IMG/VR virus record: IMGVR_UViG_3300035670_001401
Location: 1-21,359 of that record
Direction: 5' to 3' (one strand)
DNA length: 21,359 bases
Source of the DNA: a virus
The notes under the pieces are model-generated. The model did not search any database and was not told the origin of the DNA. It was given only the letters and a program-made list of their open reading frames with translations. Made by a program: the position numbers and the translations under genes. Below, piece after piece: positions 14,310 through 21,359 of this stretch; the first letter of the stretch is position 1, and every line of letters begins with the position of its first letter.

Positions 14310-14699
14310 ATGAATGATGATAAGATTGCTGAAGCATTAGACCTGACTCCATTAATTCCTCAGAAGAAGGAATTGAAAATGATATCATCTGATGATGATT
14401 ATCAAATGGCAAAAGGTAATATGGAAAACGTTCTTGATGTTGGAACGAATGCTTTGTCCGAGCTTGCGTCAATGGCCAACTTGTCTCAGGATCCACGTGT
14501 GTATCGTGTATTAACTGAATTGATTTCTGCAATGACTACTGCAAACAAAGAATTGATGGATATTAAATTAAAACAAGTAAATATTGAGCAGAAACAAAAA
14601 AAAGAACAAACACCGCAGACAGTCAACCAAAACTTGTTTGTTGGATCGACAGCCGACTTAGTCAAAATATTAGAAAAAACTAAAAATGAAAACACTTAA
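14310..14699 (+). CDS. 16: Small terminase subunit gp16
   Basis: The product is 129 residues (T4 gp16 has 164). The order of features follows T4 gp16: an acidic N-terminus with LDLTPLIP, a DDYQMAKGNMENVLDVGTNA helix, PRVYRVLTELISAMTTANKE matching the T4 segment PRH-EVFATLMGQMTTTNRE, a charged Gln/Lys linker, and a closing NLFVGSTADLVKIL like T4 VFMGSPTELMDEI. It forms the ring that recognises concatemer DNA and regulates the large terminase. Its 3' end overlaps the next gene by 14 bases, so the muramidase gene is embedded between the two terminase genes. Confidence 0.92.
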   Translation: MNDDKIAEALDLTPLIPQKKELKMISSDDDYQMAKGNMENVLDVGTNALSELASMANLSQDPRVYRVLTELISAMTTANKELMDIKLKQVNIEQKQKKEQTPQTVNQNLFVGSTADLVKILEKTKNENT

Positions 14700-15279
14700 A
14701 AAACTGTTAGAAGAATTAGATTCAATGCCACCAGCGCACATTCAAATGGCTCCAAAGAAAAATGATGATATTGGCAATCTAATTAAATCATTGAATAAAC
14801 AAGATGAGATGACTAAATTTATCCATAAACACGTTATTGAACCACACAAGCAATTCACTGATTTTATTAAAAGAACATTTGATTATGAAGGAAAAGGTGG
14901 TGAAGTAACACATGATACTGGTGGATTAACCAAATATGGTATTAGCCAAAAATCTAATCCAGATGTTGATATCCATAATCTAACACCAGAAAAAGCTATG
15001 GATATCTATAAAGAAAGATATTACGATAAGTTAGGTCATCTTGGTAATTTCAGCAAAAAATCAAGAGCTATTATATATGATGCATCAGTTAATCATGGCC
15101 CAAATTTTGCAAAAAAATTAATGAAAAATGTTGGCAATGATCCAGATAAACTATTACAAGCCAGAAAAAATCATTATGATAGTTTAGTAAAAACCAATCC
15201 AGAAAAATATGGTATGTATCATAAAGGATGGATTAATAGATTAGATAGATTAAAACAAGACATTCAAGGTCTAGAATGA
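14686..15279 (+). CDS. GH108-like muramidase with capsid-targeting leader
   Basis: The product is 197 residues. The leader MKTLKKLLEE has Leu8-x-Glu10, the gp21-type signature in a slightly diverged form. Residues 57-120 show the GH108 N-acetylmuramidase signature: FIKRTFDYEGKGGEVTHDTG with Glu68 as the likely catalytic acid, DTGGLTKYGIS (77-87), LTPEKAMDIYKERYYDKLG (99-117). Residues 130-195 match the associated C-terminal region: IYDASVNHGPNFAKKLM and HKGWINRLDRL. It would cleave the peptidoglycan backbone. No signal peptide or membrane segment is seen, so it depends on a holin, on injection, or on virion placement. The ORF starts inside gene 16 and ends inside gene 17 (ATGA). It could be the ordinary endolysin, a head-packaged enzyme, or both. 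Confidence 0.8.
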   Translation: MKTLKKLLEELDSMPPAHIQMAPKKNDDIGNLIKSLNKQDEMTKFIHKHVIEPHKQFTDFIKRTFDYEGKGGEVTHDTGGLTKYGISQKSNPDVDIHNLTPEKAMDIYKERYYDKLGHLGNFSKKSRAIIYDASVNHGPNFAKKLMKNVGNDPDKLLQARKNHYDSLVKTNPEKYGMYHKGWINRLDRLKQDIQGLE

Positions 15280-16919
15280 ATAAACCAATTAATGGATATC
15301 GTGGATCGTCTACACTAAAAAAAGCAAATACTCCAATTCAATGGACTCCTGAATTGGTGCAAGAATTTGTTGCCTGTTCAAAAGATCCTATACATTTTGC
15401 TGAAAAGCATATGAAGATTGTTAACGTTGATTTAGGACTTATAACAATTCCTTTATATGACTATCAAAAAGAAATCGTTACTAGTGTATTAAATGAAAGG
15501 TATACCGTAGCTGAATGCTCGAGACAGTCTGGTAAAACAACTTCAATTTCGGTATTTGTTCTTTGGTATATAATTTTTAACCCAAACAAAACAGTTGCTA
15601 TTCTTGCAAACAAAGCAGAGACCGCAAGAGAAATCCTTGCACGTATTCAACTTGCGTTTGAACATCTTCCAAAATGGTTACAACAAGGTGTAATTGAATG
15701 GAACAAAGGTTCATTTGAATTAGAAAACGGGTCGAGAGTTCTTGCAGCAGCAACGTCTTCAAATAACATCCGTGGTTATGCAATCAATCTTCTAGTGATT
15801 GATGAGGCAGCGTTCATCGATAACTGGGATGAATTTTTCACATCAGTATTCCCAACAATTTCATCTGGTAAGTCTACTAAAATTGTTTTAATTTCAACAG
15901 TTAATGGATTGAATCATTTCTATAAGATCACTTCATTGGCCAGACAAGGTAAGAATAATTACAAGTTGATTTCTGTTCCATGGCAACGTGTTCCTGGAAG
16001 AGATGACAAGTGGAAACAAGACACTCTTGCAGCAATGAACTTTGATACTGATAAATTTGCTCAAGAGTTTGAAAATCAATATCTTGGTTCATCAGGTACA
16101 TTGATTGCTGGCTGGAAACTTCAACAATTGACTCCTCAAACACCAACGTTTGAAACATTAAATATTAAGCAATACTTCAAGCCTGAAAAAGGAAGAAATT
16201 ACGTTGGAATTGCCGACGTTTCCAGAGGTAAAGGACTAGATTATTCAGCATTACAAGTAATTGATGTTACTGAGATGCCTTACAGACAAGTATTGACCTA
16301 TCGAGATAACATGACCACTCCAGCAGACTTTGCTGAATTGGTCCATCGCATTGGCATTCAATATAACAATTGTGCAATATTAGTCGAAGTTAATGACATT
16401 GGTCAACAAGTAGCAGAGACGTTATATTTTGATTTTGAGTATTCTAATCTGTTATTTAGCGAGTCTGCTGGCAAGTCTGGAAAAAGAATAACACAAAGCT
16501 ATAAGTCTAATATTGCAACCGATAAGGGAATAAGAACAACAAAGACTGTAAAGTCTATTGGATGTTCGATGTTAAAGTTGTTGATTGAACAAGATCAATT
16601 AATTATTAATGATTATGAAACTATTAACGAATTATCTACATTCTCAAAAAAGAATCAGAGTTATCAAGCAGAGCCTGGATGCCATGATGATTTGGTGATG
16701 TGTTTAGTATTATTTGGTTATTTGTCTGAACAACCTTTCTTTAAACAATTGACTGATATTAATACTTTGATGAGATTGAAGGAGTTGGATCACGAACAAT
16801 TAGAGAATGAGTTGTTGCCATTTGGATTCATTGATGATGGAATATCAGATTCTGAATTTACTGATTTTGGTAGAGATCAATGGATGATTGTTGATCAAAA
16901 CTATATTTTTAATAAATAG
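15276..16919 (+). CDS. 17: Large terminase subunit gp17
   Basis: The product is 547 residues, near the 610 of T4 gp17. ATPase: Walker A-like SRQSGKTT (82-89), Walker B LLVIDEA (172-178, Asp176-Glu177) and coupling motif STVNGLNHFY (207-216), plus the family segment IEWNKGSFELENGS (140-153). Nuclease (RNase H fold): Asp314 in IADVSRGKGLDYSALQVID, Glu371 in LVEVNDIG and Asp471/Asp472 in CHDDLVM, the expected three acidic positions. GTSGTL-like GSSGTLIAGWKL (271-282) links the two domains. It powers DNA translocation into the head and cuts the concatemer. The final codons contain a late-promoter-like octamer for gene 18. Confidence 0.97.
   Translation: MNKPINGYRGSSTLKKANTPIQWTPELVQEFVACSKDPIHFAEKHMKIVNVDLGLITIPLYDYQKEIVTSVLNERYTVAECSRQSGKTTSISVFVLWYIIFNPNKTVAILANKAETAREILARIQLAFEHLPKWLQQGVIEWNKGSFELENGSRVLAAATSSNNIRGYAINLLVIDEAAFIDNWDEFFTSVFPTISSGKSTKIVLISTVNGLNHFYKITSLARQGKNNYKLISVPWQRVPGRDDKWKQDTLAAMNFDTDKFAQEFENQYLGSSGTLIAGWKLQQLTPQTPTFETLNIKQYFKPEKGRNYVGIADVSRGKGLDYSALQVIDVTEMPYRQVLTYRDNMTTPADFAELVHRIGIQYNNCAILVEVNDIGQQVAETLYFDFEYSNLLFSESAGKSGKRITQSYKSNIATDKGIRTTKTVKSIGCSMLKLLIEQDQLIINDYETINELSTFSKKNQSYQAEPGCHDDLVMCLVLFGYLSEQPFFKQLTDINTLMRLKELDHEQLENELLPFGFIDDGISDSEFTDFGRDQWMIVDQNYIFNK
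16911..16918 (+). promoter_or_regulatory. Probable late promoter for gp18
   Basis: AATAAATA (one difference from TATAAATA) overlaps the end of gene 17 and lies 47 bases before the sheath gene. The intervening leader has a strong AAAGGGAG (16951-16958) ribosome site seven bases... before the ATG region, as expected for a very highly expressed gene. Confidence 0.5.
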
Positions 16920-16964
16920 TTTTGAATTAAATAACAATAACAATCCTAACAAAGGGAGATTACA

Positions 16965-19466
16965 ATGGCAACTTCATTAATTTCGCCCGGCGTAGAAGTA
17001 AGAGAAATTGATCTTACTACGATTGTTCCATCAGTAACAACAACTGAAGGTGCAATTGCCGGGGTATTTCGCTGGGGACCAATTGAACAACGTGTTCTAA
17101 TTGATTCAGAAACCCAGTTAGTTAATCGTTTTGGTAAACCAACCAATCTAAACGCTGAAACATTTTTCACAGCTGCATCGTTTCTTGCATATGGCAACCG
17201 TTTATATGTTTCTCGTGCTGCAAATACCGCTGGCAAAACACCATCTGTAACAGCTAACGTACAATCTTCAAACTCAACTGTAACATTATCAACAGGTAAT
17301 ACGTCTGAACTTGAAGTTGGAATGATTGTCGTTTCTTCATCAGATTCTGGTCTTGCTGTTGGAGCAACCATTTCTTCAATTACCAATTCTACAGCGTTTG
17401 TATTAACAGCTGCTTCGGATGCAATTGCAAATACCACGACTGATGCTATCCAATTCGTAACCAACACAGTATTTTCTGCTGTTGCTAATACGGGTGCAGT
17501 TGCAAACCTTGAGTATCAAATCGTTAAAAACGAAACACATTTCACCACAAAAGAAGGTACGTTTGATTCTGACGTTAAGTTTGTTGCTCGTTTTCCAGGG
17601 GAACTTGGCAATTCATTGAAGATTTCTGTTTGCGGAAACTCTGCAGGTTACAACTCAACTGTTAATCTTGCAACCTCAAACGCAACATCAAACCTTGTGT
17701 TTACATCTGGTTCCAATACAGCAACAATGACTGTCAACGGAACAGTTGCCGAAGCCACTGCTCTTATTGGCAATTTCCAAGTAACCGATAAAATTGAAGT
17801 TGGTAATACTCTAATTGGAACACAATACCTAACAATTAGTGCAATTTCAAATGCAACAAGCACAAGCTCTGGCACCAGACTCGACGAAGTGAAAGATATC
17901 GTCATCGACTTTGAAAATGGTAACACTGAAGTAACTGTGACGTCTGGTAATACTTCTAATATTCTTGCTGGTTACATCTTCACATCAACAACTGCTGCCG
18001 CTAATGGACTAACAGTTGCAAGCGTGACGAACTCTACTTCATTCGTAGTCTCTTCTGCACCGGCCGCGAACGGTACCAGCGTTAGTGTAACTGCTAATGA
18101 GCCAGTTTCAGTTTTCAACAGTTCTTATACAATTAGTCTAGAGGATCGTTATACACTTGCAGAAGATTATACTTTTAATTCAGCAAATGCAACGACCAGA
18201 ACAATCTCACGTTATTGGGAATTCTTCAATCTAGTGGATGCTGCTCCTGGCCAATCCGACTATCAACGTGAATTTGGTAACTCATCTGTCAATTCAGATG
18301 AAATGCATATCGTTGTTACAGACGAAGGTGGTAAATTTACCGGTGTTCCTGGAACGGTTCTTGAAGTATATCGTGCAGTCTCTCGTGCAACAGATGCAAA
18401 GACAGTTGATGGGGCATCAAACCATTGGAAGACTGTAATCAACGATGCTTCACAATACGTTTATGCAACTAACGACATTTCTGGCGCAGCTTCTCAAACA
18501 GCTGAAAATCTTGTAAGCTCAACTCTGGATGTTGTGTCATATCGAATGACGCTTGGTCGTGATGGAAGAGATGAAGCAAACATTCAACGCTCTGTAGTAA
18601 CAGCTGCTTATGACCTTTATAAGTCTGCCGAAGACGTTGACGTTTCTCTACTTCTCACAGGTAAGTCAAACAACTTCCAGTTGGCAAATTACCTAATTGA
18701 TAATATCGCAGAAGTCCGTAAAGATTGCATCGTTCTCGTTTCTCCACAAAAAGGAGACGTTGTTAACAATATTGGTCAAGAAGCTGATTCAGTAGTTACT
18801 TTCCGAAACAACCTAAGATCAACGTCTTATGCTGTATTGGATTCTGGCTACAAGTATATGTATGATCGATACAACGATATCTATCGTTGGATTCCATTGA
18901 ATGGCGACGTTGCTGGTCTTTGTGTTCGTACAGATGCAACTAACGATCCATGGTGGTCACCAGCTGGTTATAATCGTGGTCAGATTAAGAACATCGTTAA
19001 ACTGGCATTCAATCCAAGACAATCAGAACGCGATACACTTTATAAGAGTGGCATCAATCCAGTAGTAACATTTCCTGGTCAGGGTACTGTTCTATTTGGT
19101 GACAAGACTCTTCTTGCAAAGCCATCAGCGTTTGATCGAATCAACGTTCGTCGTCTATTCATTGTTCTTGAAAAAGCAATTTCACGTGCTTCAAAGTATA
19201 CACTATTCGAGTTCAACGATGAATTTACAAGACTACAATTCAAGAATCTAGTTGTACCATATCTTCGTGACGTACAAGGTCGCCGTGGTATCACAGATTT
19301 CCTTGTTGTCTGCGATGGAACCAACAATACACCAGAAGTAATCGATCGTAATGAATTCATTGGTGATATTTACATCAAACCAGCACGTTCGATCAACTTC
19401 ATCCAGCTAAACTTCGTAGCAGTTCGTACTGGAGTTGCTTTCTCGGAAGTAGTTGGCAGGTTTTAA
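16965..19466 (+). CDS. 18: Contractile tail sheath protein gp18
   Basis: The product is 833 residues, longer than T4 gp18 (659). The N-terminus SLISPGVEVREIDLTTIVPS and GAIAGVFRWGPIEQRVLI, and the C-terminal half (GINPVVTFPGQGTVLFGDKT, FDRINVRRLFIVLEKAISRA, FTRLQFKNLVVPYLRDVQGR, FIGDIYIKPARSINFIQLNF) are classic myovirus sheath signatures. The extra length lies between about residues 95 and 385, a Ser/Thr/Asn-rich section containing two related domains (100-166 and 318-378). The conserved ends form the contractile core and handshake with neighbouring subunits; the inserted part should face outward. The ATG has AAAGGGAG upstream. Followed by an intergenic inverted repeat. Confidence 0.95.
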   Translation: MATSLISPGVEVREIDLTTIVPSVTTTEGAIAGVFRWGPIEQRVLIDSETQLVNRFGKPTNLNAETFFTAASFLAYGNRLYVSRAANTAGKTPSVTANVQSSNSTVTLSTGNTSELEVGMIVVSSSDSGLAVGATISSITNSTAFVLTAASDAIANTTTDAIQFVTNTVFSAVANTGAVANLEYQIVKNETHFTTKEGTFDSDVKFVARFPGELGNSLKISVCGNSAGYNSTVNLATSNATSNLVFTSGSNTATMTVNGTVAEATALIGNFQVTDKIEVGNTLIGTQYLTISAISNATSTSSGTRLDEVKDIVIDFENGNTEVTVTSGNTSNILAGYIFTSTTAAANGLTVASVTNSTSFVVSSAPAANGTSVSVTANEPVSVFNSSYTISLEDRYTLAEDYTFNSANATTRTISRYWEFFNLVDAAPGQSDYQREFGNSSVNSDEMHIVVTDEGGKFTGVPGTVLEVYRAVSRATDAKTVDGASNHWKTVINDASQYVYATNDISGAASQTAENLVSSTLDVVSYRMTLGRDGRDEANIQRSVVTAAYDLYKSAEDVDVSLLLTGKSNNFQLANYLIDNIAEVRKDCIVLVSPQKGDVVNNIGQEADSVVTFRNNLRSTSYAVLDSGYKYMYDRYNDIYRWIPLNGDVAGLCVRTDATNDPWWSPAGYNRGQIKNIVKLAFNPRQSERDTLYKSGINPVVTFPGQGTVLFGDKTLLAKPSAFDRINVRRLFIVLEKAISRASKYTLFEFNDEFTRLQFKNLVVPYLRDVQGRRGITDFLVVCDGTNNTPEVIDRNEFIGDIYIKPARSINFIQLNFVAVRTGVAFSEVVGRF

Positions 19467-19492
19467 GTCGTAGGAGAGTTCTAAAAATAATT

Positions 19493-19528
19493 AATTGGTG
19501 TCTGTATAAATAGTTACAGACACCAATT
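19493..19528 (+). terminator. Perfect 14-bp hairpin between gp18 and gp19
   Basis: Arms AATTGGTGTCTGTA (19493-19506) and TACAGACACCAATT (19515-19528) are exact inverted complements around an 8-base loop. It lies 26 bases after the gp18 stop. Only three T follow closely (TTTC), so it is not a textbook Rho-independent terminator. It may reduce read-through, stabilise the 3' end of the sheath mRNA or insulate the two genes. It overlaps the late promoter at 19505. Confidence 0.75.
19505..19512 (+). promoter_or_regulatory. Consensus late promoter for gp19
   Basis: TATAAATA is an exact T4 late promoter match, 46 bases before the tube ATG. Its first two bases are the end of the left hairpin arm and the other six are in the loop, so transcripts starting here would carry only the right arm at most. 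Confidence 0.8.
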
Positions 19529-19557
19529 TCAACAATAATAATAACAAGGAGTCGGAA

Positions 19558-20163
19558 ATGGCTTTTAATATTAACGATTTCAGAGCAAATGGTCTGAGCC
19601 TTGGTGGTGCTCGCCCATCGCTATTTGAAATTATTTTTCCAGAGTGGCCAGGATCTGCTGGTTCAGATGCTCGTCAGAAGCTAACGCTTCTTGCTAAAGC
19701 ATCACAGATTCCACCATCAATCATCGGACAGGTCGAAATTCCATATTTCGGTCGTCGTATCAAGCTTGTTGGCGATAGAGTTTATACCAACTGGAACGTT
19801 ACGATTATGAACGATGAAGACTATCAAGTTCGTCAAGCGATGGAAACCTGGCACGAACAGTTAAACGATCATCAATTCAATCTAATGCAAACGGACAGTG
19901 CACCTCGTCCTGGCACATCAACAACCAGCTCCACGTCTGGTTATAAAAGAGATGCAATTGTCAACCATTATTCAAAGACTGGAACATTGTTGAAAACATA
20001 TACAATGGTTGGCTTATTTCCTGTAACAATCAGTGAAATGGCTCTTGATTGGGAAGCTATCGATCAGGTTCAACAATTTGACGTTGAATTTGCTCTTGAT
20101 TATTGGGTCCCATTTGAAATGACTTCAAGCAATCCTGGTGTAACAATTCAAGGCGTAATATAA
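19558..20163 (+). CDS. 19: Tail tube protein gp19
   Basis: The product is 201 residues (T4 gp19 has 163). Landmarks of the tube family: an N-terminal FRANGLSLGGARPSLFEIIF, LLAKASQIPPSIIGQVEIPY followed by FGRRIKLVGDR, a FxxWNVTIMNDEDYxVRxAMExW helix, and a C-terminal GLFPVTISEMALDWEAIDQV that ends with QQFDVEFALDYW. It polymerises inside the sheath to make the tube through which DNA passes. The extra residues lie in a Thr/Ser-rich loop (about 116-130, PGTSTTSSTSG) and at the C-terminus. AAGGAG sits upstream of the ATG, and a perfect late promoter lies 46 bases upstream. Confidence 0.95.
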   Translation: MAFNINDFRANGLSLGGARPSLFEIIFPEWPGSAGSDARQKLTLLAKASQIPPSIIGQVEIPYFGRRIKLVGDRVYTNWNVTIMNDEDYQVRQAMETWHEQLNDHQFNLMQTDSAPRPGTSTTSSTSGYKRDAIVNHYSKTGTLLKTYTMVGLFPVTISEMALDWEAIDQVQQFDVEFALDYWVPFEMTSSNPGVTIQGVI

Positions 20164-20167
20164 TCTC

Positions 20168-21359
20168 ATGAAAATTTTTGGTTTTAGAATTGAACGTGAC
20201 GTCGAGCAAGATCCTCAAGTAGAAAAGTCATTCGCTCCTGAAGTGAATGACGATGGTGCCGTATTAGTTGCGGCTGGAGGAACTTTTGGTACTTATGTTG
20301 ATTTGGATGGTACAGTTCGCACAGAAGCTGAATTGGTTTCAAAATACCGCGAAATGTCTCTACAACCAGAAATTACCAAAGCAGTTGATGAAGTAACAAA
20401 CGAAGCAATAGTCGTCGAGGACAACAAACCTATCGTGGAAATAGTTCTCGACGATTTACCAGTTAAAGACAACTTGAAAAAAGTGATGATTCAAGAGTTT
20501 AATAACTTACTTGATATCATTGATTTTCAAAACGATGCTTACGATATTTTCAAGAGATGGTATATTGATGGTAGAAGTTACTACCATGTAATCATTAATG
20601 AACAGAATCCCGATGAAGGAATTCAAGAACTAAGATACGTCGATCCTCGTAAGATTCGTAAGATTAGAGAAATTCAAAAAGTTTCAGATCAAGAAACTGG
20701 TATTCCAATTCAAAAAACCAAAGCTGAATATTACATTTATAATGATAGAGGATTTAATTACTCGAATCGCCAAGCAATTCCAGATTCTAGTACATCAACA
20801 GGAATTAGAATTCAACCAGACTCTATAATCCACGTAACGTCTGGTATTATGGATGAAAATAATACGATGGTATTATCGTATCTCCATCCAGCAATTAAAC
20901 CATTAAACCAATTACGGGCTCTTGAAGATTCGTCGTTAATCTATCACTTATCTCGAGCTCCAGAAAGAAGAATCTTTTACATTGATGTTGGTAATCTACC
21001 AAAGATTAAGGCTGAGCAGTATGTTCGTGATATGATGGTTAAGTATAAAAACAAACTATCATACAATGCTCAGACCGGTGAGATCAAAGACGAGCGCAAA
21101 TTTATGACAATGCTTGAAGATTATTGGTTGCCTCGTCGTGAAGGTGGTAGAGGGACGGAAATTGATGTGCTTGAAGGTGGTACTGCATTACCACAACTAT
21201 TAGAATCTGTACAATACTTCCAAGATAGACTGTATAGATCATTACAAGTTCCACTAACAAGAATGAAACCTGATGCAGTATATAATTTAGGTAGAGCGAC
21301 TGAAATTACAAGAGATGAAGTAAACTTTTCTAAGTTTATAGACCGTGTTCGTTCAAAGT
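20168..21359 (+). CDS. 20: Portal protein gp20 (5' part)
   Basis: An ATG four bases past the gp19 stop opens a frame that runs to the window edge (397 codons plus one base). The product starts MKIFGFRIERDVEQDPQVEK. Family landmarks are clear: EAELVSKYREMSLQPEITKA, VDEVTNEAIV, IDFQNDAYDIFKRWYIDGRS, YVDPRKIRKIREIQ, SYLHPAIKPLNQLRALEDSS, RAPERRIFYIDVGNLPKIKA, WLPRREGGRGTEIDVLEGG and RSLQVPLTRMKPD. It forms the dodecameric portal at the unique head vertex, starts head assembly and passes DNA during packaging. T4 gp20 is 524 residues, so roughly the last quarter is missing here. In T4 the next genes are 67, 68 and protease gene 21. Confidence 0.95.
   Translation, partial: MKIFGFRIERDVEQDPQVEKSFAPEVNDDGAVLVAAGGTFGTYVDLDGTVRTEAELVSKYREMSLQPEITKAVDEVTNEAIVVEDNKPIVEIVLDDLPVKDNLKKVMIQEFNNLLDIIDFQNDAYDIFKRWYIDGRSYYHVIINEQNPDEGIQELRYVDPRKIRKIREIQKVSDQETGIPIQKTKAEYYIYNDRGFNYSNRQAIPDSSTSTGIRIQPDSIIHVTSGIMDENNTMVLSYLHPAIKPLNQLRALEDSSLIYHLSRAPERRIFYIDVGNLPKIKAEQYVRDMMVKYKNKLSYNAQTGEIKDERKFMTMLEDYWLPRREGGRGTEIDVLEGGTALPQLLESVQYFQDRLYRSLQVPLTRMKPDAVYNLGRATEITRDEVNFSKFIDRVRSK

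Noticed and set aside
1-21359. tRNA or other stable RNA genes
   Set aside because: No cloverleaf or other known RNA structure was recognised by eye on either strand; a covariance search was not possible.

Overview
The window is a virion-structure segment of a T4-like contractile-tailed phage. It is AT-rich and every supported gene is on the + strand. The evidence is a block of recognisable T4 homologues in T4 order: neck proteins gp13 and gp14, tail terminator gp15, small and large terminase gp16 and gp17, tail sheath gp18, tail tube gp19 and the start of portal gp20. Late-promoter-like octamers (TATAAATA, and one-off AATAAATA) lie before several of these genes. Sequence alone does not fix the host. 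The tail-fibre style, small accessory proteins and 3TM-type holin-like genes recall aquatic T4-like phages, and no photosynthesis genes are seen.

Region 1 (1-7685) is adhesion. It holds the end of an unidentified gene, an 899-aa fibre with 43 repeats of 17 residues and a C-terminal S74 self-cleaving chaperone domain, two small conserved proteins, a 723-aa fibre with six MRITSAGNVGIGTSSP-type repeats, a 47-aa protein, a GIY-YIG/NUMOD3 homing endonuclease lodged at the 5' end of the next gene, and a 392-aa fibre with three repeated modules. Region 2 (7705-8768) has two overlapping holin-like membrane genes, a 41-aa membrane peptide and a strong terminator.

Region 3 (8773-16919) is the neck-terminase cluster, interleaved with seven accessory genes whose products mostly share one N-terminal decapeptide, MKT(F/L)xxxIxE. 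It matches the capsid-targeting leader of T4 internal proteins (MKTYQEFIAE) as I recall it, and ends in the (L/I)xE signature cut by the gp21 prohead protease. I infer a cargo island of proteins packed in the head with the DNA and possibly delivered to the host. One member carries an ADP-ribosyltransferase-like domain (an analogue of T4 Alt), one is a GH108-type muramidase, one is small and basic, and four are unknown, with two paralogous domain families among them. This is the most interesting system in the window.

Region 4 (16911-21359) contains an enlarged sheath protein with duplicated inserted domains, a perfect 14-bp inverted repeat whose loop overlaps a consensus late promoter, the tail tube and a partial portal gene.
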